From NCBI RefSeq assembly GCF_029846715.1, contig NZ_JARVWW010000020.1, positions 62,001 through 126,000 on the forward strand: a stretch of DNA of 64,000 nucleotides, in the 5' to 3' direction. Positions within the stretch are counted from its first letter, which is position 1; every line of letters starts with the position of its first letter. This DNA comes from Bradyrhizobium nivariense. Its GTDB lineage: Bacteria; Pseudomonadota; Alphaproteobacteria; Rhizobiales; Xanthobacteraceae. Under the pieces are notes generated by a model. It saw only the letters and a list, made by a program, of their open reading frames with translations, did no database searches and had not been told where the DNA came from. The translations under genes and the position numbers were made by a program. Shown here in pieces: positions 50,734-58,614 of the stretch.

Positions 50734-52968
50734 GTGCGACTGGGACGAGTGAAGTTGAGTTTGGGGTCTCGAAGAACAAAACGACGAAACGGAAGCGTGC
50801 TTGCCCACGCCGGCCAACGGCCGCGCAAGCCGCGTTTCGCGCGCGCGCCTCATCCCCGGTCCGAACGCGACGAAGTTCTGCAGAGCCGCGCCGAGGCTGA
50901 GGCCGCGATCGCGGAAGCGCGCAAATCCCATGAGCGCCTGCGCCAGGCCATCGAGATCCTGCCGCAGGGCATCGTGTTTCTCGATGCCGAGGGCCGCTAC
51001 GTCCTCTGGAACAAGCAATACGCCGAGATCTACAGCAAGACCGCCGATCTGTTCGAGGAAGGCGCCCGCCTCGAGGACACGCTACGCATCGGTGTCGCCC
51101 GCGGCGACTATCCCGAGGCTGCCGGCCACGAGGAAGAATGGATCGCCGAGCGGCTGCAAAAACTCTATCAGCCCGGCGCGCGCCACGAGCAGCAGCTGGC
51201 GGACGGCCGCGTCATCCTGATCGATGAGCGGCTGACCGAGGACGGCGGCGTGGTCGGCCTGCGCGTCGACATCACCGAGTTGAAGCAGCGCGAGGCCTCG
51301 TTCCGCCTGCTGTTCGACGGCAATCCCGTCCCCATGATCGTCTGCGCGCTGGACGACGAGCGCATCCTCGGCGTCAACGATGCTGCGGTCGCCCATTACG
51401 GCTACAGCCGGGTCGACTTCGAGCGGCTGAAAATCCGCTCCTTGCAGGCTTTCGACAGCGAGCCGCCCTGGACCACCGATCCGACCGGCGAGGAGCAGGC
51501 CGGGCGCACCTGGAAGCACGTCAAGGCCGACGGCGCTCTGATCGACCTTGCGATCTATTCCCGCGAACTGACCTATGCCGAGCGGCCCGCGGTGCTGCTC
51601 GCGCTGATGGACATCACCGAGCGCAAGCGCGCCGAGGCGCGGCTGGCCTTCATGGCCCAGCATGACGGGCTGACCGGCCTGCCCAATCGCAATTTGCTGC
51701 GCCAGCAGGTCGACGAGATGCTGCTGCATACAAGGCGCAGCACCGACAAGGTCGCCCTGCTGATGCTGGGGCTCGACAATTTCAAGGCGGTCAACGACAC
51801 GCTGGGACACGCGGTCGGCGACAAGCTCTTGCGCGGCGTCGCCAAGCGGCTGCGCTCCACCTTGCGCGAGGAAGACGCGCTGGCCCGGCTGAACTCGGAC
51901 GAGTTCGCGATCGTGCAGAGCGGCCTGACGCGCCCCGAGGACGCGGTGCTGCTGGCGAAGCGCTTGCTGGAAGCCATCGCCGATCCCTATCTGCTCGACG
52001 GCCATTCCGTGGTGATCGGCGCCTCCATCGGCATCGCGATGGCGCCGGGCGACGGCGATGATTCCGAAAAGCTGCTCAAGAGCGCCGGCATGGCGCTGTC
52101 GCGCGCCAAGCTGGATGCCCGCGGCACGTTCGCCTTCTTCGAGGCCGCACTCGACGCCAAAGCGCAGAGCCGGCGCAAGATCGAGGTCGAGCTGCGCGAC
52201 GCGATCCAGAACGACGTGCTGCGGCCGTATTATCAGCCGCTGATCGACCTCCAGAGCGGCCGCATCACCGGCTTCGAGGCGCTGGTGCGCTGGCCGCATG
52301 CGGAACGCGGCATGGTCTCGCCGGCCGAGTTCATTCCGGTGGCGGAAGAAACCGGGCTGATCAATCCGCTCGGCGGGTTGATGCTGCGCCGCGCGTGCTT
52401 CGATGCCGCGACCTGGCCCGACGACGTCCGCGTCGCCGTCAATCTGTCGCCGCTCCAGTTTCGCAGCGGCAATCTGCTCTCGGTGGTCACGGACGCGCTG
52501 AAGCATTCCGGCCTGCCGCCGCGGCGGCTCGAGCTCGAGATCACGGAGACGCTGCTGCTGGAGAAGAGCGCCCAGGTGCTGGCGACGCTGCATGCGCTGC
52601 GCGCGCTCGGCGTGCGCATCTCGATGGACGATTTCGGCACCGGCTATTCCAGCCTCAGCTATTTGCGCAGCTTTCCCTTCGACAAGATCAAGATCGACCA
52701 GTCCTTCGTGCGCGATCTCGGCGCCAACCGCGAGGCCCAGGCGATCATCCGCTCCATCGTCAGCCTCGGCAAGGGCCTCGGCGTCACCATCACCGCCGAG
52801 GGCGTCGAGACCGAAGCCGAGCTGAGCTGTCTCCGGGCCGAAGGCTGCGACGAAGGCCAGGGCTATCTGTTCAGCAAGGCCCGGCCGAACGCCGAGATCG
52901 TCAGCCTGCTGGCTGCGCAGCGCGGCATCGATGCCGTGGACGACGAGGACGCCGCGCTGGTGGCGTGA
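50734..52968 (+). CDS. PAS-PAS-GGDEF-EAL c-di-GMP protein, degenerate cyclase
   Basis: Counted from GTG 50734 the protein has 744 residues. The first ~45 residues look unlike protein and the true start may be GTG 50797 or later. A short coiled coil (about 46-68) leads to two PAS domains (about 70-183 and 184-298). The GGDEF domain (about 300-470) has NSDEF at 387-391 instead of GGDEF, so it should not make c-di-GMP. The EAL domain (about 480-725) keeps E515 A516 L517, the DDFGTGYSSL loop at 632-641 and DKIKID, so it should hydrolyse c-di-GMP to pGpG. The GGDEF part may bind GTP as an activator. No membrane span. Confidence 0.88.
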   Translation: MRLGRVKLSLGSRRTKRRNGSVLAHAGQRPRKPRFARAPHPRSERDEVLQSRAEAEAAIAEARKSHERLRQAIEILPQGIVFLDAEGRYVLWNKQYAEIYSKTADLFEEGARLEDTLRIGVARGDYPEAAGHEEEWIAERLQKLYQPGARHEQQLADGRVILIDERLTEDGGVVGLRVDITELKQREASFRLLFDGNPVPMIVCALDDERILGVNDAAVAHYGYSRVDFERLKIRSLQAFDSEPPWTTDPTGEEQAGRTWKHVKADGALIDLAIYSRELTYAERPAVLLALMDITERKRAEARLAFMAQHDGLTGLPNRNLLRQQVDEMLLHTRRSTDKVALLMLGLDNFKAVNDTLGHAVGDKLLRGVAKRLRSTLREEDALARLNSDEFAIVQSGLTRPEDAVLLAKRLLEAIADPYLLDGHSVVIGASIGIAMAPGDGDDSEKLLKSAGMALSRAKLDARGTFAFFEAALDAKAQSRRKIEVELRDAIQNDVLRPYYQPLIDLQSGRITGFEALVRWPHAERGMVSPAEFIPVAEETGLINPLGGLMLRRACFDAATWPDDVRVAVNLSPLQFRSGNLLSVVTDALKHSGLPPRRLELEITETLLLEKSAQVLATLHALRALGVRISMDDFGTGYSSLSYLRSFPFDKIKIDQSFVRDLGANREAQAIIRSIVSLGKGLGVTITAEGVETEAELSCLRAEGCDEGQGYLFSKARPNAEIVSLLAAQRGIDAVDDEDAALVA

Positions 52969-53029
52969 TGCTGCAGTTCGCCATGAATTTCCTAAGGTAA
53001 GGGACGCGCTGCTCTTTCACTCCCTCGCC

Positions 53030-53223
53030 CCGTTCTTACGGGGAGAGGGTGGGGTGAGGGGCGCCTCCGCGAGCTCGGCTCGAAGTATATGCGCCCATCA
53101 TGCGCGTCGGATCGACCTTTGCTCTGGTCGGCATGTTGCCTTGCCCCTCACCCGGATCGCGCCGGACGATGCTTCGCATCGCCGGGGACGATCCGACCTC
53201 TCCCCGCAAAGAGCGGGGAGAGG
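53030..53223. repeat. GC-rich extragenic palindromes
   Basis: Three inverted pairs sit in the 275-base gap after the EAL gene. CCCCG/CGGGG around 53030-53046 and GGGTGAGGGGC (near 53050) against GCCCCTCACCC (near 53141) form outer stems. CCTCTCCCCGC (53197-53207) and GCGGGGAGAGG (53213-53223) form a perfect 11-base stem 20 bases after the flavoprotein stop. The last may stop transcription of that gene, but no T run follows. Confidence 0.65.
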
Positions 53224-53243
53224 TTGAGCAAGCCCGCCGGCCT

Positions 53244-54395
53244 TCAATTGCTCGTCAAAATCACCCTGCCGACATCCTCGTAATGCGTGTCGCGCGCCTG
53301 GATCTGCTGGGCGATGGCGTGCATGTCGCGAAACCGCCGCTCGAACGGATTGCTGCGGAATACGGCGGTCGCGCCGACCATGTGATAGGCGGTATCGACC
53401 ACGCGTGCCGATTGATGGATGGTCCAGGTCGCGGCGAGCCTGATAGCGCTGCGATGCGCCGCGCTGAACTCCCCGGTCGCGCCGAGATCGCGCCACATCG
53501 CATTCGCTGTGGCATACAGATACGCGCGCGCGGCACGCAAATCGCCCTCGGTGCGGCCGATCAGGCCGTGGACCGCCTGATTGTCGCGCATGGCGCTTGC
53601 CGCGAGCGACTGGTGCTTGCCTCGCGCCAGCGCGATCGCCGCATCCAGCGTGGCGCGCGCCACGCCGAGCGACACAGCGGCAAAGCCAAGGCTGAAGGTC
53701 GAGCCGGTCCCGATCCTGTAGAGCGGCCCCTTCTCGCGCAGCGCCGAGGGCACGTCACGAAACGCGGTGAAACGTTCGGGAATGAAGAGATAGCTCACCT
53801 CGTAGGAATCGGTGCCGGTGCCGGCAAGCCCGATCGCTTGCCAAACGTCGTGCAGCACGGCGCTCGTCGCAGGAAACAAAATGGTGCGCACCTCCGCCGA
53901 CCCGTCGGCATTCTTGCGCGGCGAGCCGTCGCTGCCGACAATTCGGACATGCGCGCCCAGCCAGTTCGCCTGCCGCGAGCCCGAGGCAAAATCCCAGCGC
54001 GCCGTGACGCGATAGCCGCCCTCGACCGCCCGCGCCTCGTGCGCAATCGCGCCCCAGGCGAGGATGCCAGGCTGTGTGTTGAAGATCTCCTGCGCGGTGT
54101 CGTGGTCGAGCGAAGCCGCGATCATCGCGCAGACGCTGCATTGGCCGAGGCACCAGGCGGTGGAAGCATCTGCCTTCGCGATCTCCTCCAGTATCTGCAT
54201 GAAGGCTTCCGGCGCAGCCTCGGCGCCACCAAGACTCTGCGGCAGCAGCGCGCGATAGAGCCCGTTCTCGATCAGCGCGTTGACGACAGCCGGCGTCAGC
54301 CGCCGTGTCCGCTCGATCTCGTCAGCCTCGCCCGAAATGAGCGGCGCAAGTGCGCGGGCACGTTCGACGAGGCCAACTCCGGGCGTTGCGTTCAT
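53244..54395 (-). CDS. Acyl-CoA dehydrogenase-like flavoprotein (HpaB/DszC type)
   Basis: ATG 54395 (383 residues) is preferred over 54413 because GGGCGAG precedes it. The N-terminal helical domain (RLTPAVVNALIENGLYRALL), the beta domain (GILAWGAIAHEARAVEGGYR) and C-terminal helical bundle (RSNPFERRFRDMHAIAQQIQ) give the acyl-CoA dehydrogenase fold. The catalytic Glu of true dehydrogenases is not evident; the pattern fits flavin-dependent monooxygenases such as DszC or HpaB-type hydroxylases, which need reduced flavin from a separate reductase. No reductase is adjacent. Substrate unknown. Confidence 0.82.
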   Translation of the reverse strand: MNATPGVGLVERARALAPLISGEADEIERTRRLTPAVVNALIENGLYRALLPQSLGGAEAAPEAFMQILEEIAKADASTAWCLGQCSVCAMIAASLDHDTAQEIFNTQPGILAWGAIAHEARAVEGGYRVTARWDFASGSRQANWLGAHVRIVGSDGSPRKNADGSAEVRTILFPATSAVLHDVWQAIGLAGTGTDSYEVSYLFIPERFTAFRDVPSALREKGPLYRIGTGSTFSLGFAAVSLGVARATLDAAIALARGKHQSLAASAMRDNQAVHGLIGRTEGDLRAARAYLYATANAMWRDLGATGEFSAAHRSAIRLAATWTIHQSARVVDTAYHMVGATAVFRSNPFERRFRDMHAIAQQIQARDTHYEDVGRVILTSN

Positions 54396-54655
54396 GCGCG
54401 TTTTCTCGCCCATTCTGTCGTGAGCGGTAAGAGACGCGATGGTGGTCTATTTGGTCGGGAGGATCAAGGTGGTGCGGCCGTCATTCCGGGGAGCGCAAAC
54501 CTGAAGTGCGGAATCCAGAGATGATGGCGCAAGCTTTCAGAAGCGCGCGCCGGCCCAAGAAACAAGTACGGCCGCTCGGACGTTATCGCCTTTGAGAAGA
54601 ACATGATATTCTTCCAAAACAGGCAGCGATTTTGGCCTCCAACCGGCAGCGGCAA

Positions 54656-56056
54656 ATGTCCTCGTCTGATGCCCCGATGAAACGCACTGACGCAGCCCGC
54701 CGAGGGCGGAGAAGGGGGAAGACCCTACTGCTGATTTTGGCCATTGGATTTCTCGTTTTCGGAGCCGCTGCGGGCACACTGTATTATGCGCTGCGGCCGA
54801 TAACTCTCCGGATTGCCGTCGGACCGCCTGGAAGCAACGATCACAAAGTGGTCGAGGCGATGACCGAGGCCTTTGCCAACGAAAGCAGGACCGTGAGACT
54901 GTCTCCGATCGCGACTGCCGGGGCGGCCGAAGCTCTCGCTCTGCTCGGTGCCGGCAAGGCCGACCTTGCGGTCGGTCGCGGCGATCTGGAGATGCCGGCG
55001 GACGCGCAAACAGTCGTCATCTTGCGCAAGAATTTCGTCGTGCTGTGGTCTTCTCCGGGACCTGCGGCTAAGGGCTCCAAGCGAAAGCCCGCGCCGAAAA
55101 TCAAGGAGGTCGCCGATCTCGCCGGGCGCAAGGTGGGGGTGATCGGCGCGACCCCGGCAAACGCCGCGTTGCTGAGAGTCATCCTGAGCGCCGCCGGTGT
55201 GCAGCCGGACAAGGTCACGGTCACCCAATTCGGCACGGGTCAAATCGACGAACTGGCGCGCGACCCGACCCTCGACGCCTTCATGGCGGTCGGCCCGCTC
55301 GACAGCAAGATAACCGCCGACGCGGTCGCCGCAACCGCCCGGAGGCGCGGCGAGCCGAAATTTCTCGCGATCGACGCATCGGAAGCAATCGCCTTGAAGC
55401 ATCCGCGTTATGAATCGGAGGAAATTCCGCCAAGCATTTTCAATGCGAGTCCAGCCTGGCCGGATGACAAGGTGGAGACTGTCAGTGTCAGCCATTTGAT
55501 CGTCGCACGGAAAGCCTTGTCCGAAACGACAGTGGCGGCGTTTTACCGCCAGCAATTCGCGCTCCGGCAGGCGATTGCAAGGCAAGTGCCTGGCGCCGCG
55601 CAAATCACCAAGCCGGACACCGAGAAAGAAGCCGAGCTGCCGGTACACCGGGGAGCGGCGGCCGTGATCGACGGAACTGAGCGCACCTTCCTCGACAGAT
55701 ATGGCGACTACTTCTGGTTTGCGCTCCTGCTTCTCTCCGGGATTGGTTCGGCCGGCGCTTGGCTGCGTCAATATCTAAATCGGGATGAAAGGGACGAGAA
55801 CACCAGCCATCGCAACAGAATTCTGGCCATGGTTTCCAAGGTGCGCACCGCGGAATTCGATCACGAACTGCTGGCCATGCAGCAGGAGGTCGACGCCATC
55901 ATCGAGGAAACGCTCGGCTGCTACGATGACGGCGCCGTCGAGGAGGAGGAACTGGCAGCCTTTGGCCTGGTGCTCGAACTGTTCGATCATGCCCTCGTCG
56001 AGAGGCGCGCAGCGTTGCAAACGGCTCCTTCGAACGTGCTCGCCGCGCGGCGGTAG
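54656..56056 (+). CDS. Membrane-anchored TAXI-family solute-binding protein
   Basis: ATG 54656 gives 466 residues; TTG 54632 and ATG 54677 are alternatives. A basic tail (RTDAARRGRRRGKTL) precedes a single span (about 24-46). Then comes a TAXI/NMT1-like binding domain (about 50-320: LRIAVGPPGSNDHKVVEAMT, GAGKADLAVGRGDLEMPADA). A second span at about 345-365 (YFWFALLLLSGIGSAGAWLR) is followed by a ~95-residue acidic coiled cytoplasmic tail. Classical TAXI proteins are free in the periplasm and work with a TRAP permease. This one is anchored at both ends and no TRAP permease is near, so a sensing or assembly role is possible. Confidence 0.82.
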   Translation: MSSSDAPMKRTDAARRGRRRGKTLLLILAIGFLVFGAAAGTLYYALRPITLRIAVGPPGSNDHKVVEAMTEAFANESRTVRLSPIATAGAAEALALLGAGKADLAVGRGDLEMPADAQTVVILRKNFVVLWSSPGPAAKGSKRKPAPKIKEVADLAGRKVGVIGATPANAALLRVILSAAGVQPDKVTVTQFGTGQIDELARDPTLDAFMAVGPLDSKITADAVAATARRRGEPKFLAIDASEAIALKHPRYESEEIPPSIFNASPAWPDDKVETVSVSHLIVARKALSETTVAAFYRQQFALRQAIARQVPGAAQITKPDTEKEAELPVHRGAAAVIDGTERTFLDRYGDYFWFALLLLSGIGSAGAWLRQYLNRDERDENTSHRNRILAMVSKVRTAEFDHELLAMQQEVDAIIEETLGCYDDGAVEEEELAAFGLVLELFDHALVERRAALQTAPSNVLAARR

Positions 56057-56114
56057 GCGAAACTGGCCTTGGTATCTTAGCTTCGCTTCCTCCGCAGCTT
56101 CGATCGGTCTGGAT

Positions 56115-56213
56115 CGTAGGATGGGTAGAGCGGAAGCGAAACCCATCAAACTTCATGATACTACGTCCGCCCGCCAGAGCGATGGGTTTCGCAAGAGCTC
56201 AACCCATCCTACG
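56115..56213. repeat. Extragenic inverted repeat, TAXI-MarR gap
   Basis: CGTAGGATGGGT (56115-56126) and ACCCATCCTACG (56202-56213) are perfect complements. GAAACCCATC and GATGGGTTTC pair inside, making a long imperfect hairpin. It fills most of the 213-base gap between the TAXI and MarR genes, which converge, and is another dispersed palindromic element typical of these genomes. Confidence 0.75.
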
Positions 56214-56269
56214 AGCTGAGATACCGACAGCGCACGCAAGCACGCCTTCTCTCGTGGGTCGTATCCGTT

Positions 56270-56749
56270 TCAGCCCTGCGGGTGGTCCTTCATGGCATCT
56301 GCGAATTTGCGCATGAGCCTCACAAGGTCATCGATCTCGGCCGGCTTCCAGCTTGCGAAGATCGCGGTGCCGATCCGCTCGCGCGCCGCATCGATATGCA
56401 CAGTCATTTCCTTGCCTTGCCTGGTCACCACCGCCTCGCGCACGCGCCGATCGGTTTCGTTCGCCTGACGATCCACCAAACCAAGGCTCTCGAGCTTTGC
56501 GACCTGCCTGCTGACCGTCGTGTGATCGCGGCCGGTTCTCGCGGCCAGCTCCACGATGCTGATTGGCCCCAGCCGTTCGATGCCCACAAGCAGGGGGAAG
56601 AGTGCCCGATCGAGCCGAATACCCGCTTCCTTGATCAGGACCTCATCGCGATCCGGCCGGTTTATGACACTCACGATGTCAAGCAGCGCGCCGTGGATCA
56701 CGCGGATCTGTTCCGAGATGCGTGTATTTTGCACGTTTTTTGTTGACAT
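56270..56749 (-). CDS. MarR-family repressor
   Basis: ATG 56749 gives 159 residues; the frame is open 11 codons further but the region is the operator. The winged helix-turn-helix is at about 50-110 (GPISIVELAARTGRDHTTVS, RQVAKLESLGLVDRQANETD, RRVREAVVTRQGKEM). It is divergent from the FAD monooxygenase, 47 bases between starts. Inverted 15-base sites lie across both starts, so it probably represses both genes and lets go when a phenolic or other ligand is present. The wing residues Asp-Arg-Arg (TDRRVRE) match the family. Confidence 0.9.
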   Translation of the reverse strand: MSTKNVQNTRISEQIRVIHGALLDIVSVINRPDRDEVLIKEAGIRLDRALFPLLVGIERLGPISIVELAARTGRDHTTVSRQVAKLESLGLVDRQANETDRRVREAVVTRQGKEMTVHIDAARERIGTAIFASWKPAEIDDLVRLMRKFADAMKDHPQG

Positions 56750-56783
56750 GATTCTGCTTCTCCGATTACGTGCAAAATACACG
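56721..56783. promoter_or_regulatory. Paired inverted 15-base MarR operator sites
   Basis: CGTGTATTTTGCACG (56721-56735) and CGTGCAAAATACACG (56769-56783) are exact reverse complements of each other. Each copy is also a near palindrome with half-sites CGTG and CACG. The left one overlaps the first codons of MarR, the right one ends 13 bases before the monooxygenase ATG and overlaps the proposed -10. Bound MarR dimers could block both directions. Confidence 0.75.
56743..56771 (+). promoter_or_regulatory. Sigma-70-like promoter of the FAD monooxygenase
   Basis: TTGACA (56743-56748), 17 bases, TTACGT (56766-56771). The -35 is consensus, the -10 weak. The right MarR site covers the -10 and the likely start point, which fits repression. 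It is a prediction from sequence alone. Confidence 0.55.
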
Positions 56784-56796
56784 GAAAGGAGAGATC

Positions 56797-58314
56797 ATGA
56801 CAACCAGGTATGAAACCGAGGTGCTTATCTGCGGCGCCGGCGCGGCCGGATTGACGCTGGCAATCGAACTCGCCCGGCGCGGCGTGCCGTTCCGCCTGAT
56901 CGAGAAGATGGACGATGCATTCCGTGGCTCTCGCGGGAAGGGCATTCAGCCGCGAACCCAGGAGATCTTTGAGGACCTCGGCATTCTCGATCGCTTGGTC
57001 GCTGCCGGTGGCCTGTACCCGATGCCGCGCGAGTATCGTCCCGATGGCAGCTTTTCCGAGAAGACTCCGTTCGAGCCGTCAGAGCCAAGCGCAGCCGAGC
57101 CCTTCCACATTCCGCTCATGGTGCCGCAGTTCTTGACCGAGCGGGTGATGCGAGAACGCCTGCTCGAGCTTGGCTATGAGCCGGAGTTCGGCTGCGAACT
57201 GGTCTCCTTCGAGCAGGACGAGGATGGCGTGACCGCGCGTCTCGCCCGGAAGTCCGCAGAGGAGGTCATCCGTGTTCGCTACCTTGTCGGCACGGACGGC
57301 GGGCGCAGCTTCGTTCGCAAGACGCTCGGCATCGATTTTCCGGGCAAGACACTGGGCGTCCGCGCCGTCGTTGCCGATGTCAATTTGACCGGCTTCGGGC
57401 GCGACGCCTGGCACCGCTTCAACGAGGGCGACATGGAGCGGCAGATCTCGGTCTGCCCACTGGCAGGCACCGAACTGTTTCAGCTGCAAGCCCCCGTTCC
57501 GCTCGAGGGAGATGTCGATCTGTCCGAGGACGGCCTCACCGCGATGTTGACCGGACGCACCGGCCGGAAAGATGTTTGCGTTCACTTGGTAACCTGGGCC
57601 TCGGCCTTCACCATGAACGCGCGCCTCGCCGACCGTTACCGGCTTGACCGCGTCTTCCTGGCGGGCGACGCCGCGCACACACATCCGCCAACCGGCGGCC
57701 TGGGGCTCAATACCAGCGTTCAGGACGCCTATAACCTCGGATGGAAGCTTGCGGCCGTGCTCGCCTCTCGGGCTCCGGCTGCGCTTCTCGACACCTACGA
57801 GGAAGAACGGCGGCCCATCGCGGCGGCGACGCTGGGACTGGCGACCAAGTTGCTGGCTGCGACCAAGCGAGGAGACAGCCGGCGCGGCAGAGAGGTTCAG
57901 CAACTGGACATCGGTTATGCGGGCTCCCCGTTGGCGCTGGACGCGCCCGAGCGTCGCGGCCTCATCGTTGCAGGAAACCGTGCACCCGATGCACCGCTTC
58001 AGGGTTCGGCAGGCAAGACGCGGCGGCTGTTTGAGCTGTTCGCCGGGTCCCATTGGACGCTTCTCGCGTTCAACGCGGAGCGGAACCTCATAGCGCCACG
58101 CGCCGGTCTGCACATTCATCACATTGGTGCCGGCGGAGACCTTGCCGACAGCGACGGTTATTTCGAAGGCGCCTACGCGCCTGAGCCAGGTCAATGGTGG
58201 CTGGTGCGGCCGGACGGATATGTCGGTGCGGTGGTCTCGTCATTCGATGTGGAGCGGCTGGATGGCTACTTCGCGACTGTCGGGCTTGTCGGGGAGACCG
58301 AGGTCAGTGGCTAA
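56797..58314 (+). CDS. FAD-dependent aromatic monooxygenase
   Basis: ATG 56797 follows GGAAAGGAGAG and gives 505 residues. The class A flavin hydroxylase motifs are present: the dinucleotide-binding CGAGAAGLTLAIELARRG near the start, the DG motif in YLVGTDGGRSFVRKTLGI, and the GD motif in FLAGDAAHTHPPTGGLGLNT. The C-terminal ~130 residues form the thioredoxin-like domain (ending ...VGLVGETEVSG) found in phenol and anhydrotetracycline-type hydroxylases. It uses NAD(P)H and oxygen to hydroxylate an aromatic compound in the cytosol. It is the likely target of the divergent MarR repressor. Confidence 0.88.
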   Translation: MTTRYETEVLICGAGAAGLTLAIELARRGVPFRLIEKMDDAFRGSRGKGIQPRTQEIFEDLGILDRLVAAGGLYPMPREYRPDGSFSEKTPFEPSEPSAAEPFHIPLMVPQFLTERVMRERLLELGYEPEFGCELVSFEQDEDGVTARLARKSAEEVIRVRYLVGTDGGRSFVRKTLGIDFPGKTLGVRAVVADVNLTGFGRDAWHRFNEGDMERQISVCPLAGTELFQLQAPVPLEGDVDLSEDGLTAMLTGRTGRKDVCVHLVTWASAFTMNARLADRYRLDRVFLAGDAAHTHPPTGGLGLNTSVQDAYNLGWKLAAVLASRAPAALLDTYEEERRPIAAATLGLATKLLAATKRGDSRRGREVQQLDIGYAGSPLALDAPERRGLIVAGNRAPDAPLQGSAGKTRRLFELFAGSHWTLLAFNAERNLIAPRAGLHIHHIGAGGDLADSDGYFEGAYAPEPGQWWLVRPDGYVGAVVSSFDVERLDGYFATVGLVGETEVSG

Positions 58315-58370
58315 GCGATAACCGTATGGCCCTGGGGCACGCCGCGCCTTCGGCGTCGAATGAAGAACGA

Positions 58371-58389
58371 GAAGCCCCACAAGGGCTTC
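58371..58389 (+). terminator. Possible weak terminator
   Basis: GAAGCCC (58371-58377) and GGGCTTC (58383-58389) form a seven-base stem with a five-base loop about 57 bases after the FAD monooxygenase stop. No T run follows. The rest of the 300-base gap to lepA shows no gene. Confidence 0.3.
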
Positions 58390-58614
58390 CAGCTGTTTCA
58401 TGCGGCCGCCAGCGGAGTGCGATGATGGCATCATGCCCCTGTTTTGCCCGACGAGTCAAACAGGTTTCGTAAAATCGGAAGCTCGAAAAAACCCAATGCC
58501 AACAACGTGCCGGCTACTGTGCATGGGGTTGTTTTCGCGATTTTTATTTTGCGGCCCCGAAAAGCGCGGACCGGACCTGTCTCGTCACGCTCGAGACGGC
58601 CTAAAGCCGTCGCC

